From the NCBI GenBank assembly GCA_964504195.1, contig CAZDDI010000001.1, positions 406,327-470,326 of the forward strand: 64,000 bases of DNA, written 5' to 3'. Under the pieces are notes generated by a model. The model had not been told where the DNA came from. It saw only the letters and a list, made by a program, of their open reading frames with translations, and did not search any database. The stretch is from CAZDDI01 sp964504195. Lineage in GTDB: Bacteria > Chloroflexota > Anaerolineae > B4-G1 > SLSP01. A program made the translations under genes and the position numbers. Shown here piece by piece: positions 24,724-33,591 of this stretch (positions are counted from its first letter, which is position 1; each line of letters starts with the position of its first letter).

Positions 24724-25497
24724 TTAGTCCGCCAGCACTTTGAGGCTGAACGTGCACGGGTACAACTCCCGCTTGTGCATCTCGACATCATACCCAGTAT
24801 ACCCGCAGTAGAAATACTGCGGAAACTCGTGCAAAAATGCGATGCGCAAACCGGGTTGGGAGAATGCCGTCACGATGTCGCCTAGCGTCCAGTCCCACTC
24901 GTAGGATTTGGCGGTAATCTCCAGATCGGGCGTGGTGTAATCGCTGAAACTCTCATATTCCAACGCGCCCTTGTGGAAATAATCGTGCTTGATGATGGTT
25001 ACGCCATCCGTTTGCTCCAGCATATTCCGAAACGGATGCCCGTCGTGCAGATAGAAGAAGCCGCCGGGCTTCAACAGCTGGCGCACCGTTGCCGCGAATT
25101 TCTCGATGTCGGGAATCCAGCACAACACGCCCGTCGAAGCGAAGACGATATCATAGCGCGTCGTGATTTGGCCGACCAATTCCATCACATCCGCCGTGAT
25201 GAAGGTTGCCGCCTGCCCTGTATGCTCAGCGATACGCCGGGCATACTTGATGGATTCGGGCGAAATATCCACCCCCGTGACCTCTGCCCCCAGCAAGCCC
25301 CAGGAGAGCGTATCCGTACCGATGTGGCAGAATAGATGGAGAAGCGATTTACCCTGCACAGCGCCCACCTCGGCCCGGATTAGATCACAGAGGACAGGTT
25401 CGCCCGCCAGCAGCTTCTCCAAGTGGTAGGTCTGGTAGTGCGTCTTGGCGACAGCGTCCCATACCTGGCTGTTGGCGTGGGTCATGTTATCCATCAA
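24724..25497 (-). CDS. Class I SAM-dependent methyltransferase
   Basis: The 257-residue product has motif I as LLHLFCHIGTDTLSWGLLGA (with the acidic end of strand 2 in VTGVDISPESIKYARRIA), motif II around RYDIVFASTGVLCWIPD and motif III in LKPGGFFYLHDGHPF. The N-terminal QVWDAVAKTHYQTYHLEKLL is a common cap. It transfers a methyl group from SAM to a small molecule that cannot be named. The FCHIGTDTLSW variant of motif I recurs in a known family of uncharacterised methyltransferases. Start ATG at 25497; an in-frame ATG at 25494 is also possible. Confidence 0.9.
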   Translation of the reverse strand: MMDNMTHANSQVWDAVAKTHYQTYHLEKLLAGEPVLCDLIRAEVGAVQGKSLLHLFCHIGTDTLSWGLLGAEVTGVDISPESIKYARRIAEHTGQAATFITADVMELVGQITTRYDIVFASTGVLCWIPDIEKFAATVRQLLKPGGFFYLHDGHPFRNMLEQTDGVTIIKHDYFHKGALEYESFSDYTTPDLEITAKSYEWDWTLGDIVTAFSQPGLRIAFLHEFPQYFYCGYTGYDVEMHKRELYPCTFSLKVLAD

Positions 25498-25508
25498 AAA
25501 TATTCCCT

Positions 25509-26210
25509 TTATTCTACCAGTTCTCTAAAAGCATTGACAATAAAGAGACGGTTAAATGTCTGTGTTTCACCGTCATCGGCGGCACCCATCCACACAACAA
25601 ACAACTCCGTGACATCTCCTTGCGCTAAGAAAGTTTGCATTCGTGTTACCAATGCACTCTGAACGGCCATCCAGTATATAACACCCTCTTCTTCGACCAA
25701 TAACTCGTTGGCAAACAATGCCCGGACTTCTGATTCTGTAAGATCAGAGCTAAATGCCCCCAAATAGATTACTAACCAGTCCAATCGCTCTGTAGGTGTC
25801 TCACGGAATTCTCCTGTGTACAGCACATTCAAGCGTGATGGGTATTGATAATACGGAGACATTTCCAGATAAACCAGTTTTTCTGTTGTATCCCCTTGCA
25901 TTTCAGATAATATCTCTTCCGTCAATTGCAGAAGTTCTTGAAAGGAGCGTTGTTGATAACGCTCCCAACCGCTTGATGTATTGGTAGCTGTCGGACGTGG
26001 CGTAAGAGTAGCCGTGGGTCGCAACGTAAGCGCAGGAGTAACCGTTGCGGTGGGCGTAAGCGCAAGGGGTGTAGAAGTTGGCGTGGCGTCATGGTCAAAA
26101 TTTGAGACAGCAGACGGCGTTAACGTCACATCAAGCGCACATCCGACTAACAGCCAGGTAGCCAAAACGGAGAATACAATTATTCGTTTTGAAGCTATAT
26201 GCATAATCAA
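25509..26210 (-). CDS. Lipoprotein with Thr/Pro-rich spacer, unknown function
   Basis: The 233-residue product has a lipoprotein signal (RIIVFSVLATWLLVGC, lipobox LVGC at about residue 24). A spacer of about 55 residues rich in T and P in degenerate repeats follows (LTPTATVTPALTLRPTATLT), a layout frequent in Chloroflexota surface proteins. The C-terminal ~150 residues (ELLQLTEEILSEMQGDTTEK, LNVLYTGEFRETPTERLDWL, VIYWMAVQSALVTRMQTFLA) form a globular domain that I do not recognise. It probably sits on the outer face of the membrane. Confidence 0.75.
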   Translation of the reverse strand: MIMHIASKRIIVFSVLATWLLVGCALDVTLTPSAVSNFDHDATPTSTPLALTPTATVTPALTLRPTATLTPRPTATNTSSGWERYQQRSFQELLQLTEEILSEMQGDTTEKLVYLEMSPYYQYPSRLNVLYTGEFRETPTERLDWLVIYLGAFSSDLTESEVRALFANELLVEEEGVIYWMAVQSALVTRMQTFLAQGDVTELFVVWMGAADDGETQTFNRLFIVNAFRELVE

Positions 26211-26365
26211 TCACCTTGAACTCTGTGCATTTGTGGTAAAACGTCTGGTTTATCATAATTGCGCAATTGTAGTTAACGCGAATTTCGCAAGTATACCGAG
26301 GTTGGAATTATGAGTTGTGTCTGTGCGACGTCCGTTCGTCTACGAAGGGCGTAATCTTGTTCGTG

Positions 26366-26402
26366 GTTGAGATTGCTTCGCCGCAGATGGCTCGCAATGA
26401 CA
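26366..26402. repeat. Dispersed repeat (GAGATTGCTTCG / CTCGCAATGACA)
   Basis: GAGATTGCTTCGCCGCAGAT is followed by GGCTCGCAATGACA. The ends pair weakly (GATTGC with GCAATG). This two-part motif is, from memory, widespread as an intergenic repeat across bacterial phyla. Only one copy is in the window. Confidence 0.5.
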
Positions 26403-26439
26403 GATAAACCGTGATTTGAATAGTTATCGAATTTCATTT

Positions 26440-27264
26440 TTAACCCGTTCTTGTCACAATTCCAGCCCGCGCGAGCGTGAGGCGCAAGTCGCTGAGGGCC
26501 ACCTCTACCCACTGCCGGGCGATGTCACCGGCTTCGGCTCGTGCGGCAGCGATGATGTGCAGACCCGCTTCTTGGGCATCGGGGAAGGGCCGCGAGAGGG
26601 ACTTGATGTAGACGTGTGGGTGACGGGCGACCACGTCTTGCAAGGGCGCAGCGAGATCGGCTTCGTCATCGCATTGCGCGAAGAGCGCGCCCTCAACCCA
26701 TGCACTGGCCCCGGCGAGCACGCGCACTTCCGGCGCGATGCTATCTTCGTAGATGGCGTGCAGCTCTGCCGGTACGCCCGGCAAACAGTAGAGCGTCGTC
26801 CCCGCGTATTCCAAGCGCACGCCCGGTGCCGTGCCGACGGGGTTGGGGAGTGGCGTCGCACCTTGCGGCAGCGTCGCCATCTTGCGCCGTGCGGCCTCCG
26901 GCCCGCGCCGTTGCACATAGCCCTGCGCCAACAAGCGATCGTAATGCGCCTCGACGTATTCGCGCGCGCGCGGCTGTTCCTCCAGCGGCAGTTCTAGCGC
27001 CGCAGCGATGGCGGCCAGCGTGAGATCGTCAGCCGTGGGGCCTAATCCACCGCACACGAGCAGCAAGTGCGGGCGCGAGGCCAGCAGCAGGCGCAACAAA
27101 GCGGCGATGCGCTGTGGATCGTCCCGCGCTATCGCCGCTTGTTCGACAAACACACCCGTGTGGGTAAGGTGCTGAATCAGGTAGAAAAGATTGCTATCCT
27201 GAATCTCACCGTTAAGTAACTCATTGCCGATGGCAAGGAGGGCCGCCGAGAGGGCGCCGCTCAT
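26440..27264 (-). CDS. CinA-like molybdopterin-binding domain protein
   Basis: The 274-residue product starts with LSAALLAIGNELLNGEIQDS, then ARDDPQRIAALLRLLLASRP and LLLVCGGLGPTADDLTLAAI, the MoCF/MogA-like fold with the GGLGPTxDD loop. It ends with a beta-rich part as in CinA N-terminal domains (TAPGVRLEYAGTTLYCLPGV). In CinA proteins this domain has ADP-ribose or NAD-related pyrophosphatase activity; the C-terminal nicotinamide-nucleotide deamidase domain is absent. Its start overlaps the stop of the response regulator gene by four bases, so the two are coupled. Confidence 0.88.
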   Translation of the reverse strand: MSGALSAALLAIGNELLNGEIQDSNLFYLIQHLTHTGVFVEQAAIARDDPQRIAALLRLLLASRPHLLLVCGGLGPTADDLTLAAIAAALELPLEEQPRAREYVEAHYDRLLAQGYVQRRGPEAARRKMATLPQGATPLPNPVGTAPGVRLEYAGTTLYCLPGVPAELHAIYEDSIAPEVRVLAGASAWVEGALFAQCDDEADLAAPLQDVVARHPHVYIKSLSRPFPDAQEAGLHIIAAARAEAGDIARQWVEVALSDLRLTLARAGIVTRTG

Positions 27265-27653
27265 TCTTCAAGCCTAAGCACCTTGTTGACGCTGGCGAGC
27301 AGCTCCTGTGGGCCGAACGGTTTGGTGACGTAATCATCCACTTTGGCGATGTGCAGGCCCAGGACCTTATCAATGCTCTGCGCTTTGGCCGTCACTACAA
27401 TCACCGGGATGGATTGCAGGTCATCATCGGCCTTCATCTGCTGGTAAACTTCCCAGCCATCCATATCGGGCATCATCAAGTCGAGCAGTACCAAATCAGG
27501 CTTGATCTTGCGGATAGTCTCCAAGCCCTCACGTCCCCCGACTGCACCCACCAGCTCAAAATTCTTGCGGCCCAAAATGAGCCGAATCAAATCAATCATT
27601 TCCGGTTCGTCTTCGACACACACCACCAGGCGTTTTCCCTCTTCTGCCATCAT
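27261..27653 (-). CDS. Single-domain response regulator
   Basis: The 130-residue product is a receiver domain only: acidic pocket VEDE (14-17), phosphoacceptor D58 in PDLVLLDLMMPDMDGW, T88 in VIVVTAK and K111 in DDYVTKPF. There is no output domain, so it must act by protein-protein contact like CheY or Spo0F, or as a phosphate relay. No histidine kinase lies in the window. AGGAGG precedes the tandem ATGs. It is coupled to the CinA-like gene, an unexplained pairing. Confidence 0.95.
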   Translation of the reverse strand: MMAEEGKRLVVCVEDEPEMIDLIRLILGRKNFELVGAVGGREGLETIRKIKPDLVLLDLMMPDMDGWEVYQQMKADDDLQSIPVIVVTAKAQSIDKVLGLHIAKVDDYVTKPFGPQELLASVNKVLRLEE

Positions 27654-27742
27654 AACCTCCTCGAACGCTTTACCATTTTTAGTGTAGCATAGGTCTTTTG
27701 AATGTCAATACCACGCGCCGTATTTATGCGCAAGATTTTCAC

Positions 27743-28966
27743 TTACAACCGTTGGAGGCGCAAAAAATACCGTTTCCCCACCTGCAAAATCTGACCCGCC
27801 GGCGCAACCAACATTTCGATATCCTCCACCACCACATCATCCAACCGCACGCCGCCCTGCTGAATCAACCGCCGCGCCTGGCTCTTGCTGGGCGCGAGTC
27901 CGGCCTCGGCGATAAGATCGGTCAGGCGCATCGGGCCAGCGAAAGCGTAAGCGGCAATCTCGGCGGGCATTTGCCGCTGCTGATGCACCCGCTCGAAGTG
28001 TGCCGCCGCTTCGCGCGCGGCCTCGTCGCCATAGAAAACGCTGACGATTTCCGCCGCCAGCTGCTTCTTCGCATCCATCGGATGCAGCGCGCCGGATTGC
28101 AGTTGGCCTTCGATATCGGCAATCTGCGCCGGCGTCCAACGGGTGACGAGATTGCAATAATTGCCCATGGCGCTGTCGGGCAAGCTCATCACCTTGCCGT
28201 ACATGGCTTCTGGCGGCTCGCTGATGCCAATATAGTTGCCGATGCTCTTAGCCATGCGAATATGCCCATCGGTCCCCACCAGAATTGGTGTAGTCAGCAC
28301 TATTTGGGGGCGTTGCCCGAACGTCTCCTGAAGTTTGCGCCCGGCCATGAGGTTGAAGAGCTGCTCCGTGCCGCCCAGTTGCACATCCGCCTGCAACGCC
28401 ACCGCATCGTAGCCCTGCATCAGCGCGTAGAGGAATTCATGCAGCCAGATAGGGTCGCCCTGCTCGTAGCGTTTGGCGAAGTTATCGCGCACCAGGAATT
28501 GCTGCACCGTGAAGTTCGATGCTAGGCCGACGATGTCCTCAAAGCTCAGTTGACTGAGCCAATCCCCGTTATAGCGCACTTCGGTGCGTTCCTGATCGAG
28601 GATGCGGAAGGCTTGCTCGGCATAAGTGCGCGCGTTTTCCAGAATACGCGCTTTCTCCGGGCGGGGACGGGCCTTGTCCTTGTCCGAAAGATCGCCAATC
28701 AGCGCCGTATAAGTACCGATGACAAAAATCACCTGATGACCCAACTCCTGAAACTGGCGCAGCTTGCGCATGGTGACGGTATGGCCCAGATGCAAGTCGG
28801 GCGAGGTGGGATCGTAGCCGCAATAGACGCGCAGGGGCGTCCCGGTGCGCGCGGATTCCGTCAGACGCTCTGCCAGCTCCTGCCGCATGTGGGCGTAAAT
28901 CTGTGGGTCGCCATAATCCACGCCCCGCATCAAAATAGTGAGTTGTCCATCAATTGAAAGAGTCAT
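27743..28966 (-). CDS. tyrS: Tyrosyl-tRNA synthetase
   Basis: The 407-residue product has the class I signature HLGHT in PTSPDLHLGHTVTMRKLR, a KMSKS equivalent RMAKSIGN, tyrosine-pocket segments (YNGDWLSQLSFEDI, YALMQGYDAVALQADVQLGG) and a C-terminal S4 domain (APSKSQARRLIQQGGVRLDD). It charges tRNA-Tyr in the cytosol. It belongs to the TyrZ-like longer branch rather than the E. coli type, judged from the first 60 residues. The upstream gap to the ABC genes holds a GC-rich inverted repeat; I see no T-box elements there. Confidence 0.97.
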   Translation of the reverse strand: MTLSIDGQLTILMRGVDYGDPQIYAHMRQELAERLTESARTGTPLRVYCGYDPTSPDLHLGHTVTMRKLRQFQELGHQVIFVIGTYTALIGDLSDKDKARPRPEKARILENARTYAEQAFRILDQERTEVRYNGDWLSQLSFEDIVGLASNFTVQQFLVRDNFAKRYEQGDPIWLHEFLYALMQGYDAVALQADVQLGGTEQLFNLMAGRKLQETFGQRPQIVLTTPILVGTDGHIRMAKSIGNYIGISEPPEAMYGKVMSLPDSAMGNYCNLVTRWTPAQIADIEGQLQSGALHPMDAKKQLAAEIVSVFYGDEAAREAAAHFERVHQQRQMPAEIAAYAFAGPMRLTDLIAEAGLAPSKSQARRLIQQGGVRLDDVVVEDIEMLVAPAGQILQVGKRYFLRLQRL

Positions 28967-28995
28967 TTCGCCTGTTCTCCCCGAAAAGTATGATT

Positions 28996-29024
28996 ATTAT
29001 AATCGCTCCGGTTAGAAAGTCCAG
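28996..29024 (-). promoter_or_regulatory. Possible tyrS promoter
   Basis: On the minus strand TATAAT (28996-29001) lies 30 bp before the tyrS start. The -35 region at 29019-29024 (CTGGAC, 17 bp upstream) is a weak match. Confidence 0.4.
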
Positions 29025-29107
29025 TTGAAATGACGGGTAGCTGACCAGCAAAAACAGAAACGGGGCGTCTCAATTGTGAGGTACTATCTGGTTGCATGTA
29101 GCAAGAG

Positions 29108-29157
29108 CGCGGTCGGAAACCGGCCCTAGTCCGCTCTGGCCGGTCTCCGACCGTGCC
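29108..29157. repeat. GC-rich inverted repeat (CGGTCGGAAACCGG)
   Basis: GCGGTCGGAAACCGGCC and GGCCGGTCTCCGACCG are inverted copies separated by CTAGTCCGCTCT. It lies between the tyrS promoter region and the end of the ABC operon and could end the ABC transcript on the minus strand. Confidence 0.55.
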
Positions 29158-29200
29158 AGGCTGCATTCCATAACTGAAATGAACACCCCCAAATCAAAGT

Positions 29201-31063
29201 TTAAGAAGTCACCGGCGTTATCACCTGCCCCTTGAACTGGCTCATATACATCTGATAGTAGAACCCCTGCTGCGCCAGCAGCTCGGGGTGCGAACCGCGT
29301 TCGATAATCTCGCCATTGTTGATGACGAGGATGCGGTCAGCCTGGCGGATGGTGCTCAGGCGGTGGGCAATGACGAAGCTGGTGCGGCCTTCCATCAGCC
29401 GCAGCAGCGCCTCCTGGATGTGTTGCTCGGTGCGGGTGTCCACGCTACTCGTCGCCTCGTCAAGGATGAGGAGCGCCGGATCGGCGAGGATGGCACGGGC
29501 GATGGCGAGCAGCTGCCGCTGCCCCTGGCTCAGATTGCCGCCCCGCTCGGAGAGCTCCGTAGCGTAGCCGCGCGGCAGGCGGCGGATGAACTGGTCGGCG
29601 TTCGCCAGCTTTGCCGCCGCGATGACCTCGTCATCCGTAGCGTCGAGCCGCCCGTAGCGGATGTTCTCCAGCACCGATTCAGAGAAGAGAAAGGTGTCTT
29701 GCAACACCACGCCGAGGCTACGGCGCAGGCTGGCCTTATCGTAGGCACGCAAGTCCACGTCATCAATACGCACCGCGCCCTCCTGGATATCGTAGAAGCG
29801 CGAGAGCAGGTTGATCATCGTGGTCTTGCCCGCGCCCGTCGGCCCGACCAGCGCAATCGTCTGGCCCGGCGCGGCGTGAAAGCTCATATCTTTGATGACC
29901 GGCACGCCCGGCACATAGCTGAAGGTCACATGATCGAAGACTACATCCCCGCGCACCTGCTCCAGCGCGATGGCGTCTGGGGCTTCGAGAATTTCGGATT
30001 CCTGATCGAGCAGCTCGAAGACGCGCTCGGCCCCGGCTAAGGCGGATTGGATCTGGTTGTAGAGATCGCCCAACTGGCGCAACGGCCCGGCGAAGCGGCG
30101 CGAGTAGTTGTAGAAGGTGAGAATCGTGCCGACGGTGGCCCAGCCGCGTACCACCATCCACCCGCCCAGGCCCGCGAGAATGGCGATGTTGGCGTTGCTG
30201 AAGATGCCCATCAGCGGGGGAATCAGCGTGGCATACGTCTGCGCGCGGATGCCAATGTCGCGCGTCTCCGCGTTGACCCGGTCGAACTTCGCCAGCGTGT
30301 GCCCTTCCTGCCCGAAGGCCAGGATGACCCGCTGCCCGCTGAAGACTTCCTCCAGCTCGCCGTTCAGCGCGCCGGTGCGCTGCTGGAACTCGCGGAAGCC
30401 CTGGCGCGTGCGCTTGCCCACAAAGCCGGTGAACCACAGCATCAGCGGGAAGACGAACATCGAACCCAGCGCCAGCCAGAAGTTAATGTAGAACATCATC
30501 ACGACGATGCCCACCAGCGAGAGTAGGCCGCTGAAGAGCTCCGTCACATTTTGCGCCAGGAGCCGGCCCAGCGCGTCGAGGTCGTTAGTGAGGCGGCTCA
30601 TCAGGTCACCGTGCGGATGTGCATCGAAGAAGCTCAGCGAGAGGGTTTGCAGATGCCCGAAGAGCTGCGCGCGCATGGAGCGCATCACCTTCTGCACCAT
30701 GTCCACCATCAGCCGCGCCAGCACGGTGCGCAAGACCAGCGCGATCAGATAGATGCCGAGCATCAACAGGAGCAGGTGGCCCAGCCCTGCCACATCGCGC
30801 TCGGCGATGAAGCGGTCAATCGCCAACCCATTGAGAAAGGGGCCGGCCAGATCGAGCAGCGTACTGATGACCACCAGGACAAAGACCACGCCCAAGCGCA
30901 GGCGATAGGGGTGGAGGTAGCGCAGCAAGCGCAGCAGCGTGCCGCGCACATCGCGCGCTTTTTCGATGCGCGCGCCGAAGCCCCGCCCGCCCGGCCCTGG
31001 CATCCCCGCCCCGCCGCCCGCCGGGCGGCCACTGTTAGAAGCAGGTTGTTGTTGCTGTGCCAT
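29201..31063 (-). CDS. ABC exporter half-transporter, subunit with canonical ATPase site
   Basis: The 620-residue product has a Gly/Pro-rich cytosolic N-terminus, six TM segments and a nucleotide-binding domain: Walker A GPTGAGKTTMINLLSRFYDI, signature LSQGQRQLLAIARA, Walker B with catalytic Glu ILDEATSSVDT, and switch AHRLSTI. The second half-transporter gene overlaps its start by one base (TAATG), so the two form a heterodimer of the LmrCD/BmrCD type. It exports drugs or lipids with ATP. It is the last gene of the TetR operon. Confidence 0.94.
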   Translation of the reverse strand: MAQQQQPASNSGRPAGGGAGMPGPGGRGFGARIEKARDVRGTLLRLLRYLHPYRLRLGVVFVLVVISTLLDLAGPFLNGLAIDRFIAERDVAGLGHLLLLMLGIYLIALVLRTVLARLMVDMVQKVMRSMRAQLFGHLQTLSLSFFDAHPHGDLMSRLTNDLDALGRLLAQNVTELFSGLLSLVGIVVMMFYINFWLALGSMFVFPLMLWFTGFVGKRTRQGFREFQQRTGALNGELEEVFSGQRVILAFGQEGHTLAKFDRVNAETRDIGIRAQTYATLIPPLMGIFSNANIAILAGLGGWMVVRGWATVGTILTFYNYSRRFAGPLRQLGDLYNQIQSALAGAERVFELLDQESEILEAPDAIALEQVRGDVVFDHVTFSYVPGVPVIKDMSFHAAPGQTIALVGPTGAGKTTMINLLSRFYDIQEGAVRIDDVDLRAYDKASLRRSLGVVLQDTFLFSESVLENIRYGRLDATDDEVIAAAKLANADQFIRRLPRGYATELSERGGNLSQGQRQLLAIARAILADPALLILDEATSSVDTRTEQHIQEALLRLMEGRTSFVIAHRLSTIRQADRILVINNGEIIERGSHPELLAQQGFYYQMYMSQFKGQVITPVTS

Positions 31064-32859
31064 TATGCCTGCACCTCCACGGTTGCAGCTACCGGCGGCC
31101 GGCCATGGTTTCCCATGCCGTTCCCCAGCTGCGATTCGTAAATCTCGCGGTAGATCGGGCTGCTCGTCAGCAGGTCGGCGTGTTTGCCCACTGCCGCGAT
31201 GCGCCCGCCATCCAGCACGACGATCTTATCAGCGTTGAGCACCGTGCTGATGCGCTGCGCCACGACGAACACTGTGCTCCGATGCGCCAACTGCGTGCGC
31301 AACAGCGCATCCAGTGCATCCTGGAGCCTGGTCTCGGTCTCGCTATCCACGGCGCTGGTGCTATCATCGAGAATCAACACGCGCGGACGCACGCACAGCG
31401 CGCGCGCAATGGCGATGCGCTGCTTCTGCCCGCCGGAGAGGTTGACGCCGCGCTGCCCGATATGGGTGGCGTAGCCGTCGGGCATCGCCATGATGAAATC
31501 GTGTGCCTGCGCCGCTTGCGCCGCCGCGTAAACGTCCGCATCGGTCGCTTCGGGACGCCCGTAGGCGATGTTATCGCGCACCGTGCCGCTAAAGAGCACC
31601 GCCTCCTGGAGCGCGATGCCCACTTGCGCGCGCAAATCAGGCAGCGCCCAGTCGCGCACATCCACGCCATCAATCAGCACCCGCCCGCCGGATACATCGT
31701 AGAAGCGCGGGATCAGGTGGATAAGGCTGGATTTGCCGGCGCCGGTCGCGCCCAGGATGGCGACGGTTTCTCCGGGTTCGGCGACCAGCTGCACATCGTT
31801 CAGCACGGCATCAGTACAGCCTTGATTGTAGCTAAAGCACACATCCTCGAAAACTACGCGCCCGGCAGATGTGGCGGGGCACTGCGGCGCGGCGGGCGGC
31901 AGCACATCCGGCTCGGTATCGAGCACCTCCAAGATGCGCCCGGCGGAGGCTTCGGCGGCGGAAAGGGGCGCAATCATGGCAATCAACATCATCAGCGGGA
32001 AGAGCGCGAAAATCATGTAGTTGACCGAGGCGACGATTTGCCCCACACTCATCTCGCCCACGATGGCGAGATTGCCGCCGAACCAAATCACGCCCGCCGT
32101 CGCCAGGTTGACGATTGCCATCATCAACGGCATCAGAATCACCACGAAGTTGAAGACCTTGATGGTCTGCTCCATCAAGTCGTCATTGACGCGGGCAAAG
32201 CGTTGGTTTTCGTGTTCGGCGCGCACGAAGGCTTTGACGAGGCGCACACCCGCGAGGTTTTCCTGCATCACGGTGTTGAGCTTATCCAGCTTCTCCTGAA
32301 CGATGAGAAACAGCGGCCGTGCTTTCACGAGGAACCAGACCACAATCCCAAAGATGAAGGGGAGCATGGCGAGCCACAGCCAGGCCAGCTGGCGCGCGGT
32401 GAGCATCAGCATCACCAGCGCGCCGGCGGCCCACAGCGGCGCGCGGGTGAGGATGCGCAAGCCCATCATCATAATCATCTGCACCTGGGTGATATCGCTG
32501 GTGGCGCGGACAATCAGTTGCCCGGTCTGTAAGCGATCCAGGTTGCCGAAGGAGAGGCTTTGCACTTTGCGCACGAACGCGCTACGGATATCGGCGCCGG
32601 TCTTCAGCCCCACGCGCACGGAGAGGACGACGTTGCCCACCGAGATAAGCGCCTCAATCACGGCCACGCCGAACATGAGCAGCGCGGTGTTGAGGATGAG
32701 GGGCAGGTTTTGGTTGCGGATGCCCTCATCAATGACGCGCTGGGTCAGGCGAGGGATCGCCAGATCGGCGGCGACCACGCCCACCAGCAGCAGCAAGGCC
32801 GCGATGGCCTCCCAGCGGTACGGGCGCATGTATTTGAGCAGACGGAATAATGATTTCAT
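31063..32859 (-). CDS. ABC exporter half-transporter, subunit with degenerate ATPase site
   Basis: The 598-residue product has six TM segments (first MRPYRWEAIAALLLLVGVVA), Walker A GATGAGKSSLIHLIPRFYDV, signature LSGGQKQRIAIARAL and Walker B LILDDSTSAVDSETE. The residue after the Walker B Asp is Asp instead of the catalytic Glu, and the switch His is replaced (VVAQRIST). Such a degenerate site is the rule in one half of heterodimeric exporters. AGGAG lies six bases before the ATG. It follows the TetR gene by 55 bp and is stop-start coupled to the partner gene. Confidence 0.94.
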   Translation of the reverse strand: MKSLFRLLKYMRPYRWEAIAALLLLVGVVAADLAIPRLTQRVIDEGIRNQNLPLILNTALLMFGVAVIEALISVGNVVLSVRVGLKTGADIRSAFVRKVQSLSFGNLDRLQTGQLIVRATSDITQVQMIMMMGLRILTRAPLWAAGALVMLMLTARQLAWLWLAMLPFIFGIVVWFLVKARPLFLIVQEKLDKLNTVMQENLAGVRLVKAFVRAEHENQRFARVNDDLMEQTIKVFNFVVILMPLMMAIVNLATAGVIWFGGNLAIVGEMSVGQIVASVNYMIFALFPLMMLIAMIAPLSAAEASAGRILEVLDTEPDVLPPAAPQCPATSAGRVVFEDVCFSYNQGCTDAVLNDVQLVAEPGETVAILGATGAGKSSLIHLIPRFYDVSGGRVLIDGVDVRDWALPDLRAQVGIALQEAVLFSGTVRDNIAYGRPEATDADVYAAAQAAQAHDFIMAMPDGYATHIGQRGVNLSGGQKQRIAIARALCVRPRVLILDDSTSAVDSETETRLQDALDALLRTQLAHRSTVFVVAQRISTVLNADKIVVLDGGRIAAVGKHADLLTSSPIYREIYESQLGNGMGNHGRPPVAATVEVQA

Positions 32860-32874
32860 GGGTGACTCCTGGGT

Positions 32875-32927
32875 GAATGGCGAATCAGCGAAAAGGCGAA
32901 TTACGTTTCACGCATTACACATTACGC
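32875..32927. repeat. Word repeat (GGCGAATCAGCGAAAAGG, ACGTTTCACGCATTACAC)
   Basis: Shares TGGCGAATCAGCGAAAAG with the 16060-16156 repeat and the ACGCATTAC words with other gaps. It overlaps the last codons of the TetR gene. Confidence 0.6.
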
Positions 32928-33532
32928 AGTAGATAATTCATCGCGGCGTCGAGCGCTTCAGTAGAGAGGTGGTCGCGCAGCTCCGGGTCGCTCAAGCGCC
33001 CGCTGTAGTAGAAGAGCAACGGCGCGTGGATCATGGCAAAGACCAGCCCTGCCGCCAGGGTGGGATCGCGTTGCACGAATACACCGCGCGCGATGCCCAG
33101 CTGCACCAGCTGGGTCAGATAGCGGATGTTGCCCTGGAACGGGCGATGCGGGGTTTCGTGACACGAGACATCCGGGGCGACCGGCTGCACCCACAGAAAG
33201 GTGTACAGGGCCGGGTGCTCGTTCGCCATCGTGGTGTAGCGCGCCAGCGAATCGCGCATGACGGCGGCCACGTCGCCCGTTTCGGCGCGGCGTAAGGTCT
33301 CAGCCCGCCACGCCTCGCGCTCTTCGCGCAAGCGCGCGCGCAGCGCGTAGACGAGCGCCTCGTGGTTCTCGAAGTAGGTATACAAGACCATGTGCGAGAC
33401 GCCCACCCGCTCGGCGATGACGCGGATACTCAACGCCTCCGGGCCTTGCTCCTGCAACAGCGCGTGAGCAGCATCGAGGATGCGCTCGCGCATGGCTTCG
33501 AGTTCTTCGGTGGTCTGTTTGGGTCGTGGCAT
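32915..33532 (-). CDS. TetR-family repressor of the ABC operon
   Basis: I place the start at the ATG at 33532 (MPRPKQTTEELEAMRERILD), with AAGGAAG upstream; 205 residues. The HTH reads ILDAAHALLQEQGPEALSIR, VIAERVGVSHMVLYTYFENH. The rest is a helical ligand-binding domain ending LSTEALDAAMNYLLRNV. It should repress its own operon and release on binding a drug or lipid-like ligand. A perfect 29-bp palindrome within its promoter is the obvious operator. Both exporter genes follow in the same direction. Confidence 0.94.
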   Translation of the reverse strand: MPRPKQTTEELEAMRERILDAAHALLQEQGPEALSIRVIAERVGVSHMVLYTYFENHEALVYALRARLREEREAWRAETLRRAETGDVAAVMRDSLARYTTMANEHPALYTFLWVQPVAPDVSCHETPHRPFQGNIRYLTQLVQLGIARGVFVQRDPTLAAGLVFAMIHAPLLFYYSGRLSDPELRDHLSTEALDAAMNYLLRNV

Positions 33533-33549
33533 AGGGCTTCCTTTGGTGT

Positions 33550-33591
33550 TATACAGCGTATAAATTATACGCTGTATATAATATTTGTCAA
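33550..33591 (-). promoter_or_regulatory. TetR operator overlapping a consensus promoter
   Basis: TATACAGCGTATAA (33550-33563), one centre base, and TTATACGCTGTATA (33565-33578) form a perfect 29-bp palindrome. On the minus strand a consensus TTGACA (33586-33591) and TATAAT (33564-33569) are 16 bp apart; the -10 box and most of the spacer are inside the palindrome. A bound dimer would block polymerase directly. Confidence 0.93.

Noticed and set aside
28967..29200. T-box leader for tyrS
   Set aside because: No specifier loop, T-box sequence or antiterminator can be recognised; only a GC-rich inverted repeat is present.
31057..32532. 491-codon open frame on the + strand
   Set aside because: Antisense to an ABC subunit with full motifs; His/Asp/Gln-rich shadow.
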